A DNA stretch of 64,000 nucleotides. Origin: Diaminobutyricimonas aerilata. GTDB lineage: Bacteria; Actinomycetota; Actinomycetes; Actinomycetales; Microbacteriaceae. Within the stretch, counting starts at the first letter, position 1, and every line of letters starts with the position of its first letter. Positions 50,993-59,203 of the stretch are shown here, piece after piece. The stretch spans positions 310,001 through 374,000 of the forward strand of contig NZ_PGFF01000001.1 in assembly GCF_002797715.1 (NCBI RefSeq), given 5' to 3'. The translations under genes were made by a program, and so were the position numbers. A model generated the notes under the pieces. That model searched no databases and was not told the DNA's origin. It was given only the letters and a program-made list of their open reading frames with translations.

Positions 50993-52330
50993 ATGACACG
51001 AATCCGTCGCGTCGCCGCCATCGCAGCTGCTGGCGCGCTCATCGCAGGCGCATCCGCCTGCTCCACCGGGGGAGGCGCCGAGAGCGGCGTCACCCTGCAG
51101 TACTGGATGTGGGACGACACCCAGGTGCCGGCCTACCAGCAGTGCGCGGACCAGTTCCACGAAGAGAACCCCGAGATCACGATCGAGATCAGCCAGGCCG
51201 CATGGTCGCAGTACTGGACGAACCTCACCACGCAGATCGCCGCGGGCAGCGCACCCGACGTGTGGGTCGACCAGGCGTCGTACTACCCGCAGTTCGTCGA
51301 GAACAACCAGATCGTCGACATCCAGCCGTTCGTCGAAGAGGACGACATCGATCTCGACCAGTACGTGGAGGGCATGGCCGACCTGTGGAAGGTCGACGAC
51401 GCCCGCTACGGCCTGCCGAAGGACTGGGACACGATGGGCCTGGTCTACAACAAGGCGGCGCTGCAGGCCGCCGGCGTCGACGAGGCGTCGCTGTCGGAGC
51501 TCACCTGGAACCCGCAGGACGGCGGCACCTTCGGTGAGCTCATCGCGAAGCTCACCGTCGACACCCAGGGCCGCAACGGCCTCGACCCGGCGTTCGACAA
51601 GAACAACGTGGCGGTCTACGGGTTCCTGCCCGAGTGGGCCGACGGATCGCAGGGCCAGAACGGATGGGGCAACCTCGCCCACTCCAACGGCTGGACCTAC
51701 GCCGACAAGAACCCGTTCCCCACGGAGTTCAACTACGACGACCCGAAGCTCGTCGAGACCATCGACTGGCTCGCCGGTCTCTCGGGGCAGGGCTACGCGC
51801 CTCCGCTCGACGCGCAGTCGACGCTCGCCCGCTCCGAGGTGCTCACGAGCGGTGGTGGTGCTCTCACCACCCTCGGTTCCTTCAACCTCGCCGTCTACAA
51901 GGACATGACCGACGAGTACGGGTTCGCACCGCTGCCCATCGGTCCCGAGGGTCGCAAGTCGGCCATCAACGGGCTCTCCGACGCGATCTACGCGGGTACG
52001 AAGCACAAGGAGGAGGCGTGGGAGTGGGTCAAGTACCTCGCCTCGGCCGACTGCCAGAACATCGTCGCCGAATCGGGCGTCGTGTTCCCCGCCATCAAGG
52101 AGGCGTCGGAGAAGGCCGCTCAGGTGCGTGAGGAGCAGGGTCTGAACACCCAGCCCTTCCTCGAGCAGCAGAAGGCCGAGGACGGCACGTTCATCATCCC
52201 GATCAGCCAGAACGGAACCGAGATCAACCAGATCGTGCAGGACGCCATCCAGAGCGTGGCCCTCGGCACGCAGGACGCCGAGTCCGCGTTGAGCGCCGCC
52301 AACGAGCAGGTCAACGCCCTGCTCGAGTGA
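50993..52330 (+). CDS. Carbohydrate ABC substrate-binding lipoprotein (alpha-galactoside locus)
   Basis: 445-residue SBP_bac_1 protein. The signal ends AGASAC (lipid Cys23). The mature part starts with LQYWMWDDTQVPAYQQCADQ and has AAGSAPDVWVDQASYYPQFV. Many Trp and Tyr residues suit sugar stacking. Context with GH36 and ROK suggests raffinose, melibiose or galactosyl-oligosaccharides. GAGAGAGAAA precedes ATG 50993. It is followed by a perfect hairpin and then the glycosidase gene. Confidence 0.92.
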   Translation: MTRIRRVAAIAAAGALIAGASACSTGGGAESGVTLQYWMWDDTQVPAYQQCADQFHEENPEITIEISQAAWSQYWTNLTTQIAAGSAPDVWVDQASYYPQFVENNQIVDIQPFVEEDDIDLDQYVEGMADLWKVDDARYGLPKDWDTMGLVYNKAALQAAGVDEASLSELTWNPQDGGTFGELIAKLTVDTQGRNGLDPAFDKNNVAVYGFLPEWADGSQGQNGWGNLAHSNGWTYADKNPFPTEFNYDDPKLVETIDWLAGLSGQGYAPPLDAQSTLARSEVLTSGGGALTTLGSFNLAVYKDMTDEYGFAPLPIGPEGRKSAINGLSDAIYAGTKHKEEAWEWVKYLASADCQNIVAESGVVFPAIKEASEKAAQVREEQGLNTQPFLEQQKAEDGTFIIPISQNGTEINQIVQDAIQSVALGTQDAESALSAANEQVNALLE

Positions 52331-52336
52331 TGCCGC

Positions 52337-52368
52337 GACCGTGGGGCGGCGCCCGCCGCCCCACGGTC
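52337..52368 (+). terminator. Perfect 14-bp stem-loop after the second binding-protein gene
   Basis: GACCGTGGGGCGGC (52337-52350) pairs fully with 52355-52368 around GCCC, starting 7 nt after the stop. No U-tract. It probably stabilises the transporter mRNA and reduces read-through into the GH36 gene. Confidence 0.6.
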
Positions 52369-52435
52369 CACCCCGCTCGACCGCACGCCCCCCCCACGCC
52401 CGCACGCCTCGCAGCCCGGACAACAGAAAGCACTC

Positions 52436-53938
52436 ATGCTGCACACCTTCGCCTTCCACGACCTGTTCATCCCGGGCAACGTGAGTGCGCCGCCGACCCG
52501 CATCGACACGGGCTACCTCATCCCTCCCGGCCGCGTGGCCCTGCTGCATCCGTTCGGGGAGACGGAGTTCTACCGTCACGGCTGGAACTCGTGGAGCCCG
52601 AGCGGGTGGACCCGCACCGACGGCGAGACCATCGGCATCAAGAACAGCCCCGGCCGGCTGCTGACCGCCGACGATGCGGTCAACGACACGCCCCACGCGC
52701 ACAGCGGGAGCGCCGTCGGCGCCATCGCGGGCCCGAACGGAGACGTGCTGCTGCTGGGCTCGCTCGGCCTCGGCACCCCGCGGGTCGGAGCCGACGGCAA
52801 CACGCTGTGGGCTCGAGCGGAGCATGACGAGGCCGGGTGGTTCGTGGCCTACGGGCCCGAGCAGAAGGTGTTCGCCGACTACGCCGACCTCGTCTCCGAG
52901 CGGCTCGGGCGTCGCTCGCAGAAGGCCGGGCGCGTGTGGAGCAGCTGGTACTCGTTCTACGAGGGCATCGACGAGCAGCTCGTCGCCCGCACCGCCGCCG
53001 ATCTCTCCGGTTACCCCTTCGACGTGTTCCAGCTCGACGACGGCTGGGAGCCGATCGTCGGCGACTGGACGGCCGGGCCCGACTTCCCGTCGGGCATGGA
53101 GGCGACCGCGCGCACCATCCGCGACGCGGGCTTCCGCCCCGGCCTGTGGCTCGCGCCACTCATCGCGCTGCCGCAGTCGCCCATCGTGCGCGAGCGCCCC
53201 GATCTGCTCGTGAAGGACGAGCACGGACAACCGCTCGTCACCGGCTACAACTGGGGCTCGCACTACCACTCCCTCGACACGACGCAGGACGAGGTGAAGG
53301 AGCACCTCCGCGAGGTGTTCACCCGGGTGACCGGGTGGGGCTTCAGCTACCTCAAGCTCGACTTCATGTACGCGGGGGCCGTTCCGGGTCACCGGCAGCG
53401 CGACCTCCACCGCGAGGCGGCGTACCGCGACGCGATCCAGCACATCCGTCAGGTCGTCGGCGACGAGGTCTACCTGCTCGGATGCGGCGTGCCGATGATC
53501 CCGTCGGTGGGCGTGTTCGACGGCGCGCGGGTCGGACCCGACGTCGGCGCGTTCTGGGACAACGCCGAACGAGTGGGCGACCCCTCCGGCGTCGGCGCGC
53601 GGAATTCGATCATCGACTCGGTGAACCGGGCCTGGATGAAGCGCCTGTACGAGGTCGACCCCGACGCCGTGTACTTCCGCAGTGCGCGCAACCTGCTCGA
53701 CGCGTCGCAGCGCGGGATGCTGCAGGACGTCGCCGCCATCCTCGAGTTCAAGTCCACCTCCGACCCGGTCGAATGGCTGTCGGAGTCGGAACGCGAGGAG
53801 CTCCGGCGCTACCTGGAGCGCTCGAACGAGGTGCGGCAGCTCGGCCGCTACACGTTCAGCATCGACGGCCGTGAGGTGGATCTCACCGCCGCCGTCACCG
53901 GCACCTACGTGCCGGAACCCCCCTCCGTCGTCGCCTGA
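52436..53938 (+). CDS. Alpha-galactosidase-like glycoside hydrolase, GH36
   Basis: 500-residue cytosolic retaining glycosidase. An N-terminal beta-supersandwich (to about 160) precedes a (beta/alpha)8 barrel. WSSWYSFYEGIDE and FDVFQLDDGWEPIVGDW are classic GH36/GH-D motifs. The nucleophile is Asp309 in YLKLDFMYAGA and the acid/base Asp369 in GARVGPDVGAFWDN. It lacks the large C-terminal extension of 700-residue enzymes, as in short GH36 groups. Release of alpha-galactosyl residues from imported sugars fits the operon, but alpha-N-acetylgalactosaminidase activity cannot be excluded. Confidence 0.88.
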   Translation: MLHTFAFHDLFIPGNVSAPPTRIDTGYLIPPGRVALLHPFGETEFYRHGWNSWSPSGWTRTDGETIGIKNSPGRLLTADDAVNDTPHAHSGSAVGAIAGPNGDVLLLGSLGLGTPRVGADGNTLWARAEHDEAGWFVAYGPEQKVFADYADLVSERLGRRSQKAGRVWSSWYSFYEGIDEQLVARTAADLSGYPFDVFQLDDGWEPIVGDWTAGPDFPSGMEATARTIRDAGFRPGLWLAPLIALPQSPIVRERPDLLVKDEHGQPLVTGYNWGSHYHSLDTTQDEVKEHLREVFTRVTGWGFSYLKLDFMYAGAVPGHRQRDLHREAAYRDAIQHIRQVVGDEVYLLGCGVPMIPSVGVFDGARVGPDVGAFWDNAERVGDPSGVGARNSIIDSVNRAWMKRLYEVDPDAVYFRSARNLLDASQRGMLQDVAAILEFKSTSDPVEWLSESEREELRRYLERSNEVRQLGRYTFSIDGREVDLTAAVTGTYVPEPPSVVA

Positions 53939-54009
53939 TCCGGACGACGCGAAGAACCCTTCACAAGACGGCGACGCCGATGTCGCCGGGAAAAGGCAGG
54001 TGGTTCGAC

Positions 54010-55566
54010 ATGAAGAGAAGAACACGGATGATGCGGGCGGTGGCGGCGGTCACGACGTCGCTCGCCCTGACCGCGGTCGCCGCGGGCGGGGCGGTCGCCG
54101 CGACGCCCGGCTGGACGCCGCTCACCCCCGCGGAGGAGCCGGCCGCGAATCCGCTCAAGGGGTTCGTCCCGTTCGCCGGGCAGTACGACCCGGCGACGAA
54201 CACGTTCCCGCACTCGATGGAGTGGGCGTACTTCCCGCTCGACGCGGTCATGACCGGGCCGGACACGTTCGACTGGACGGTGTTCGAGGCGAGCCTCGCC
54301 GACATCGCCTCGCGCGGACACCAGACCGCGCTGCGGTTCTACCTCGACTACCCGACGCGCGAGAGCGGCATCCCGCAGTTCCTCATCGACGGCGGGTTGG
54401 AGGTGCGCCCCTACGACGAGTTCAACAACAACGGTGTGAGCGTGTCGCCCGACTACGACGACCCGAACCTGCGCGCCGCCCTCGACAGCTTCGTCGCCGC
54501 TCTCGGTGAGCGCTACGACGGTGACCCGCGCATCGGCTACGTGCAGGCGGGGCTGGTCGGGTTCTGGGGTGAGTGGCACACCTGGCCCTACAACGGTGAC
54601 GGCCGGCCGAACTGGATGCCGTCGGATGAGACGCAGCTCGACATCCTGCAGGACTTCGTCGCCGCGTTCCCGACGACCGAGATCCAGGTGCGCAACCCGA
54701 ACACGATGAACGCGCCGCTGCCGATCGGCTACCACGACGACTCGTTCGCCCTGTCGACGATGATCAGCCCGCTCGGCTGGCACTTCATGGACAACATGGT
54801 CGCCGCGGGCGCGACCGAGAAGTGGCAGCAGTACTCGATCGGCGGCGAGCTTCGTCCGGAGCTGCAGCCATGCATCTTCAGCGCGGCAGGGTGCCCGGTG
54901 ATCGAGGAGGGCGGCGACAACGACTTCGCCGGCAGCCTGGAGCAGACCCACGCCACGTGGCTGCTCAACCACTACGCGTTCCAGACCGGGTACTCCGAGG
55001 CCGACAAGCCGGCGGCGCTCGCCGCAGCGCAGTCGCTCGGCTACTCGTTCCGCGCGACGGAGGCGTGGGTGCCCGCCACGACGGGTGCCGGCGCCACCAC
55101 GATCGGACTGACGGTGTCGAACATCGGCGTCGCCCCGTTCTACTACGACTGGCCGATCTCGATCGCCTACCTCGACGCGACCGGAGCGGTCGTGCGAAGC
55201 GTGGAGACCGACTGGCTGATCAGCGACGTCGCGAGCGGCGCGACCGAGCAGTTCGTCACGACGGTCGACACGACCGGGCTGCCGGCCGGCGACTACACCG
55301 TCGTCGCACAGGTCGCGAACCCGCTGCCCGGTGGCATGCCGGTGCGTTTCGCGAACGCCTCGCAAGACGCGGATGTCGACGGCTGGCTCACGCTCGGCGT
55401 GACGACCGTCGCCGCCGCGGGCGCAGCCCCGGTTCCCGGTACGGCCGGAGCGCCGGAGCTCGCCGCGACGGGCGCCGACGTGTCGACCCTGCTCGGGCTC
55501 GCCGCGGCGGTGACGCTGCTCGGCCTCGCGGGCGTCGTCGCGGAGCGCCGGGTCGCGCGCCGCTGA
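54010..55566 (+). CDS. Secreted DUF4832-type protein with LAxTG sortase signal
   Basis: 518-residue exported protein. A Sec signal (about 1-31, ending GGAVAA) is followed by a TIM-barrel-like DUF4832/DUF4874 region with NPLKGFVPFAGQYDP, TALRFYLDYPTRESGIPQFL, VQAGLVGFWGEWHTWPYNGD (possible catalytic Glu) and LGWHFMDNMVAAGATEKWQ. A beta domain (about 340-470) follows. The C-terminus has LAATG (484-488), a hydrophobic helix and ERRVARR, a class E sortase signal, so it is probably covalently wall-linked. It is last in the alpha-galactoside operon and may be a surface glycosidase or binder; no family activity is known to me. ATG 54010 is chosen by the signal peptide. Confidence 0.82.
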   Translation: MKRRTRMMRAVAAVTTSLALTAVAAGGAVAATPGWTPLTPAEEPAANPLKGFVPFAGQYDPATNTFPHSMEWAYFPLDAVMTGPDTFDWTVFEASLADIASRGHQTALRFYLDYPTRESGIPQFLIDGGLEVRPYDEFNNNGVSVSPDYDDPNLRAALDSFVAALGERYDGDPRIGYVQAGLVGFWGEWHTWPYNGDGRPNWMPSDETQLDILQDFVAAFPTTEIQVRNPNTMNAPLPIGYHDDSFALSTMISPLGWHFMDNMVAAGATEKWQQYSIGGELRPELQPCIFSAAGCPVIEEGGDNDFAGSLEQTHATWLLNHYAFQTGYSEADKPAALAAAQSLGYSFRATEAWVPATTGAGATTIGLTVSNIGVAPFYYDWPISIAYLDATGAVVRSVETDWLISDVASGATEQFVTTVDTTGLPAGDYTVVAQVANPLPGGMPVRFANASQDADVDGWLTLGVTTVAAAGAAPVPGTAGAPELAATGADVSTLLGLAAAVTLLGLAGVVAERRVARR

Positions 55567-55581
55567 CGCGCCGCTGACGCG

Positions 55582-55616
55582 ACCGCCGTCCGCCCCTCGG
55601 GGCGGGCGGCGGTTCC
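55582..55616. terminator. Terminator hairpin between convergent DUF4832 and aminotransferase genes
   Basis: 15-nt arms (ACCGCCGTCCGCCCC at 55582-55596 and 55599-55613) pair with one T-G wobble and a tight loop, followed by TTCC. Probably bidirectional. Confidence 0.65.
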
Positions 55617-55628
55617 GCGCATCCGGGA

Positions 55629-56843
55629 TCAGCCCCAGTCGCGGCCCTCGAGGAACTCGCGGATCCGGCCGATCGCGTCTTCGAGTTGATCGACGCGCGG
55701 CAGCGTGACGATGCGGAAATGGTCGGGGTCGGGCCAGTTGAACCCGGTGCCCTGCACGACGAGCACGTGCTGCTCCTCGAGCAGGTCGAGGATGAGCTTG
55801 CGGTCGTCCTTCACCGGGTAGACCTCGGGGTCGAGCCGCGGGAAGCAGTACAGGGCGCCGCGCGGCTTGACGCAACTGACGCCGGGGATCTCCTCGAGCA
55901 TCCGCCACGTCACGTCGCGCTGCTCGAGCAGGCGGCCGCCGGGAAGCACGAGGTCGTGGATGCTCTGGTAGCCGCCGAGCGCCGCCTGGATGGCGTGCTG
56001 GGCCGGCACGTTCGGGCACAGGCGCATGTTCGCGAGCAGGTCGAGACCCTCGATGTAGCTGGCCGCGTGACGCTTCGGACCCGACACGGTCATCCAGCCG
56101 GAACGGAACCCCGCCACCCGGTACGCCTTCGAGAGGCCGTTGAAGGTGAGGGTCAGCACGTCCGGCGCGACCGCGCCGAGGGAGACGTGCTCGGCGTCGT
56201 CGTAGAGGATCCTGTCGTAGATCTCGTCGGCGAGCAGCAGCAGCTCGTGGCGGCGGGCGACCTCGGCGATGGCCTCCAGCACCGGGCGTCCGTAGACCGC
56301 GCCGGTCGGGTTGTTCGGGTTGATCACGACGATCGCCTTCGTGCGCTCGGTGACCTTCGAAGCGAGGTCCTCCACATCCGGTTGCCAGTCGGAGGACTCG
56401 TCGCAGCGGTAGTGCACGGCGCGACCGCCGGCGAGGCTCGTGACGGCCGTCCACAGCGGGTAGTCCGGGGCGGGGATGAGCACCTCGTCGCCGTCGTTGA
56501 GCAGCGCCTGCAACGACATGGCGATGAGTTCGCTCACGCCGTTGCCGAGGTAGACGTCGTCGACGTCGACATCCGGGATGCCTTTGCGCTGGGCATCCTG
56601 CGCGACCGCACGGCGGGCCGAGAGGATGCCCTTGCTGTCGCTGTAGCCCTGCGAGGCGGGCAGGTTGGCGATGATGTCCTCGAGCAGCTCCGGCGGCGCC
56701 TCGAATCCGAACGGCGCCGGGTTGCCGATGTTGAGCTTGAGGATCGGATGCCCGGCGCTCTCGAGCTCTTTGGCCCGGGTGAGGGCGGGCCCCCGCACGT
56801 CGTAGAGCACGTCGGCGAGCTTGGCGGACTGCAGCAGCTCCAT
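55629..56843 (-). CDS. Pyridoxal-phosphate aminotransferase, alanine-transaminase type
   Basis: 404-residue fold-type I class I/II aminotransferase, closest to AlaA/AlaT enzymes that make alanine from pyruvate and glutamate. Motifs: KLNIGNPAPFGFEAP, SQGYSDSKGILSARRA, VINPNNPTGAVYGR (Asn), LADEIYDRILYDD (Asp-Glu-x-Tyr) and TFNGLSKAYRVAGFRSGW with PLP-binding Lys239. RIVTLPR contains the substrate carboxylate Arg. ATG 56843 follows AGAGGA; longer in-frame starts lack one. Monocistronic by appearance, without a regulator next to it. Confidence 0.93.
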   Translation of the reverse strand: MELLQSAKLADVLYDVRGPALTRAKELESAGHPILKLNIGNPAPFGFEAPPELLEDIIANLPASQGYSDSKGILSARRAVAQDAQRKGIPDVDVDDVYLGNGVSELIAMSLQALLNDGDEVLIPAPDYPLWTAVTSLAGGRAVHYRCDESSDWQPDVEDLASKVTERTKAIVVINPNNPTGAVYGRPVLEAIAEVARRHELLLLADEIYDRILYDDAEHVSLGAVAPDVLTLTFNGLSKAYRVAGFRSGWMTVSGPKRHAASYIEGLDLLANMRLCPNVPAQHAIQAALGGYQSIHDLVLPGGRLLEQRDVTWRMLEEIPGVSCVKPRGALYCFPRLDPEVYPVKDDRKLILDLLEEQHVLVVQGTGFNWPDPDHFRIVTLPRVDQLEDAIGRIREFLEGRDWG

Positions 56844-56919
56844 GAGCGCCGATCCTCTCACGGACGCCCCGTCCCGTCCGCCGCTGATCCGCTCCGCGTG
56901 GCGGGGGCCCTTCCGCATC

Positions 56920-56962
56920 CCGCTGGTCGAGTGGGCGCGGCGGAGCCCGCCGTATCGAGACC
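56920..56962. repeat. Extragenic palindromic element (GGTCGA...TATCGAGACC type)
   Basis: The segment GCTGGTCGAGTGGGCGCGG through GCCGTATCGAGACC has inverted ends and a GC-rich imperfectly paired middle. I recall similar elements scattered between genes in Microbacteriaceae. It lies in the 162-bp gap between two minus-strand genes, which otherwise shows no feature. Confidence 0.5.
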
Positions 56963-57005
56963 CTCCCGGAGAGCACGTGCCGTCCGGGGTCGGCCCGCGC
57001 GCGGA

Positions 57006-57902
57006 TCAGTCCGCGAGCTGCAGCTCGTCGACGACGCGGATCACGCGCGTGCGGGCATCCGCATCGAGGCCCCGCACGGGGCGCGGCAGCGAGTCGGGGG
57101 CGACGAGCCCCAGGTGTTCGGCGATGGCGGCGGTGACGCGGTAGCTGCTGAGTTCGGCGAACAGCGCCCACAGCGGCGCGAGCCGGGTGTGCTCGGCCGT
57201 GGCCGCGGCGTGGTCGCCGGCGAGCGCGGCGCGCGTGATGGTGACCGCGGGACGGGGCAGCGTGCCGCCGAGCACCGAGTACCAGGCGTCGCACCCGGCC
57301 TCGAGTCCGGTCGCCGCCGCCGCGTCGCCCGAGACCCCCACCGTGACGGTCGAGGGGATGCGGTCGCGGATCGCACGCACGCGGGCGGCCGCTTCGGCCG
57401 GATCGGCGGGCACGCCGGGGATCTTGATCGAGGCGACGTTCGGCAGTGCGGCGATCCGCTCGTACAGGTCGAGGGAGAAGGTGACGTGCGTCGTGCCGGG
57501 GTTGTCGTACACCACGAGCGGCACCGAGAGCCCCGCGGTCACGTCCTCGAACAGGCCGAACACCTCGTCATCGTTCAGGGCCTGATAGGTGACCGGGGCC
57601 AGCAGCACGGCGCTCGCTCCCGCCTCCTGCGCGTCGTCGGCGAGGGCGCGCACCTGTGAGGTGCGCAGCGCGCCGATCCCCACCATGACCGGCACCGGTC
57701 CGGCGTTCCGCACCGCCGTGCGCGCGGCCCGGCGTCGCTCCTCGCGGTCGAGGTACATGTACGAGCCCGTCGATCCGAGCGAGGTGATCGAGTCGACTCC
57801 AGCGGCCGCAAGTCGGTCGACGAGGCGGGCGTACGCGCCCTCGTCGACGGCGTCGTCTCGCAGGGGGGTGTGGGGGAAGGCGCTCAGCCCGGTGAACCTC
57901 AT
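57006..57902 (-). CDS. DapA-family (dihydrodipicolinate synthase/N-acetylneuraminate lyase) aldolase
   Basis: 298-residue class I aldolase barrel. The Schiff-base Lys160 is in NVASIKIPG and the catalytic Tyr132 in LVVYDNPGTTHVTF. The pyruvate-carboxylate loop reads GSTGSY instead of GTTGE, so it is probably not the lysine-pathway DapA but a keto-acid aldolase or dehydratase of the NAL/KDG type. Its ATG at 57902 lies within the end of the upstream MFS gene (4-nt overlap), linking the lyase to an exporter. The substrate is unknown. Confidence 0.86.
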   Translation of the reverse strand: MRFTGLSAFPHTPLRDDAVDEGAYARLVDRLAAAGVDSITSLGSTGSYMYLDREERRRAARTAVRNAGPVPVMVGIGALRTSQVRALADDAQEAGASAVLLAPVTYQALNDDEVFGLFEDVTAGLSVPLVVYDNPGTTHVTFSLDLYERIAALPNVASIKIPGVPADPAEAAARVRAIRDRIPSTVTVGVSGDAAAATGLEAGCDAWYSVLGGTLPRPAVTITRAALAGDHAAATAEHTRLAPLWALFAELSSYRVTAAIAEHLGLVAPDSLPRPVRGLDADARTRVIRVVDELQLAD

Positions 57903-59110
57903 GGTCGACCATTGTGCCGGTGTCGCCGCTCGCCGGATCGGTCCAACCGGAGGATCGCGGCCGCGCCGATGAGCGACACCGACGAGATGACGAGGAGCAC
58001 GCCGGCGACGGGGATCGCGCTCGTGATGCCGATGAGCCCCGCGATCGGGGACGCGAGCCCGGCCACGGTGAAGTTCACGAACCCGTGCACGGAGGTCGCC
58101 GTGCCGGCTTGATCGCCCTGGTTCTCGAGTGCGATCGCCGTCGCGCACGGGAAGCATCCGCCGCATCCGGCGACGTACAGCCACAGGCAGGGGAGCAGCC
58201 CGGTCAGTCCGGTGCCAGTCCACGTGAGCGGCACGATCGCCGCCGCCCCGATCACCGCTACCGCGACCGACCACAGCAGCACGCGCGGGGCGGGCATCGT
58301 TCTCCCCAACCACCCGGCGAGTTGCACGCCGATCACGAGACACAGCGAGGTCGAGAGGAAGACGAGGGCGAAGCCGGTCGCGTCCATTCCGAACACCCCC
58401 TGCAGCAGGAGCGGCGAGGCGGCGACGTAGGCGTAGACGGCGGCGTACGTCATGCTCGCCACGAGCGTGCCGCGCCGGAAGGCCGGGTCGCGCCACACCG
58501 CGCGCGCCCGCTCGCGCAGTCCACCGGTCGAGGTGTGCGGGCCGCGGGTGTCGGGTGCCGCGACGACGCACGCGGCGAGAACCGCGGCCGACACGGCCGC
58601 GAGTGCGAGGAAGATGCCGCGCCAGCCCACGATCGGGAGCAGCACGGCGCCGGCGACGGGGGCGAGCAGGGGAACGGTCGTCGTCACGAGCGTGATGCGC
58701 GACAGCAGCCGCAGCAGGCCCGGCCCGTCGGCGACGTCGCGAGCCATGGCGAGCACGAGCACCGCACTGCCGGCCGCGCCGATCCCCTGGACGACCCGCA
58801 CCGCCGCGAGTACCTCCACCGACGGCGCGGCCGCGCACCCGAGAGTGGCGACCAGGTGCAGGCCGTTGGCGAGCAGCAACGGGCGGCGGCGCCCGACCCG
58901 GTCGCTCCACGACCCGACGACGAGCTCGCCGAGGGCGAGTCCGATCGTCATACCGGCGAGCGTGAACTGCACGGCGGCGTCGCCGGCACCCAGGTCGTGC
59001 TGCAGCTGGGGGAAGGCGGGCAGGTACAGGTCGATCGAGAGCGGTCCGAGCGCAGCGAGCATCCCGAGCAGCAGTACGGGGGCGAGTCGCGTCGTCGTCC
59101 CTGTCGTCAT
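57899..59110 (-). CDS. MFS multidrug exporter, Bcr/CflA type
   Basis: 403 residues, 12 helices. The N-terminus LLGMLAALGPLSIDLYLPAF is the Bcr/CflA hallmark, followed by QFTLAGMTIGLALGELVVGSW and motif A SDRVGRRRPLL. The antiport motif region is VVQGIGAAGSAVLVLAMARD. It exports drugs or metabolites against protons. ATG 59110 follows GGAGG. It is cotranscribed with the DapA-family lyase and divergent from the CGNR regulator, with inverted repeats between, so the regulator probably controls it. Confidence 0.91.
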   Translation of the reverse strand: MTTGTTTRLAPVLLLGMLAALGPLSIDLYLPAFPQLQHDLGAGDAAVQFTLAGMTIGLALGELVVGSWSDRVGRRRPLLLANGLHLVATLGCAAAPSVEVLAAVRVVQGIGAAGSAVLVLAMARDVADGPGLLRLLSRITLVTTTVPLLAPVAGAVLLPIVGWRGIFLALAAVSAAVLAACVVAAPDTRGPHTSTGGLRERARAVWRDPAFRRGTLVASMTYAAVYAYVAASPLLLQGVFGMDATGFALVFLSTSLCLVIGVQLAGWLGRTMPAPRVLLWSVAVAVIGAAAIVPLTWTGTGLTGLLPCLWLYVAGCGGCFPCATAIALENQGDQAGTATSVHGFVNFTVAGLASPIAGLIGITSAIPVAGVLLVISSVSLIGAAAILRLDRSGERRHRHNGRP

Positions 59111-59120
59111 GGCACCTCCT

Positions 59121-59203
59121 CATGACACCGGCGTAAGGGATTCACCGGTGTCCACCTTGACGCACGAGCGCGCTACCGGTCAAGCGGTTACGCTGGTGTC
59201 ATG
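59121..59203. promoter_or_regulatory. 16-bp inverted repeats in the MFS/CGNR divergent promoter
   Basis: CATGACACCGGCGTAA (59121-59136) and the inverted TTACGCTGGTGTCATG (59188-59203) match at 15 of 16. A third half-site CCGGTGTC (59145-59152) forms a local dyad with the first. The second copy covers the CGNR gene's -10 and start codon, as expected for autorepression. Confidence 0.65.
59189..59194 (+). promoter_or_regulatory. -10 element (TACGCT) for the leaderless CGNR gene
   Basis: TACGCT ends 6 nt before ATG 59201 and lies inside the second inverted-repeat arm. Confidence 0.55.

Noticed and set aside
50330-54025. A 1231-codon minus-strand frame antisense to the ABC/GH36 genes
   Set aside because: No recognisable domain and a biased, repetitive composition. 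The plus-strand genes explain the region fully.
53905-57294. An 1129-codon minus-strand frame spanning DUF4832 and aminotransferase genes
   Set aside because: It is out of frame with the aminotransferase and shows no motif; shadow of GC-rich coding.
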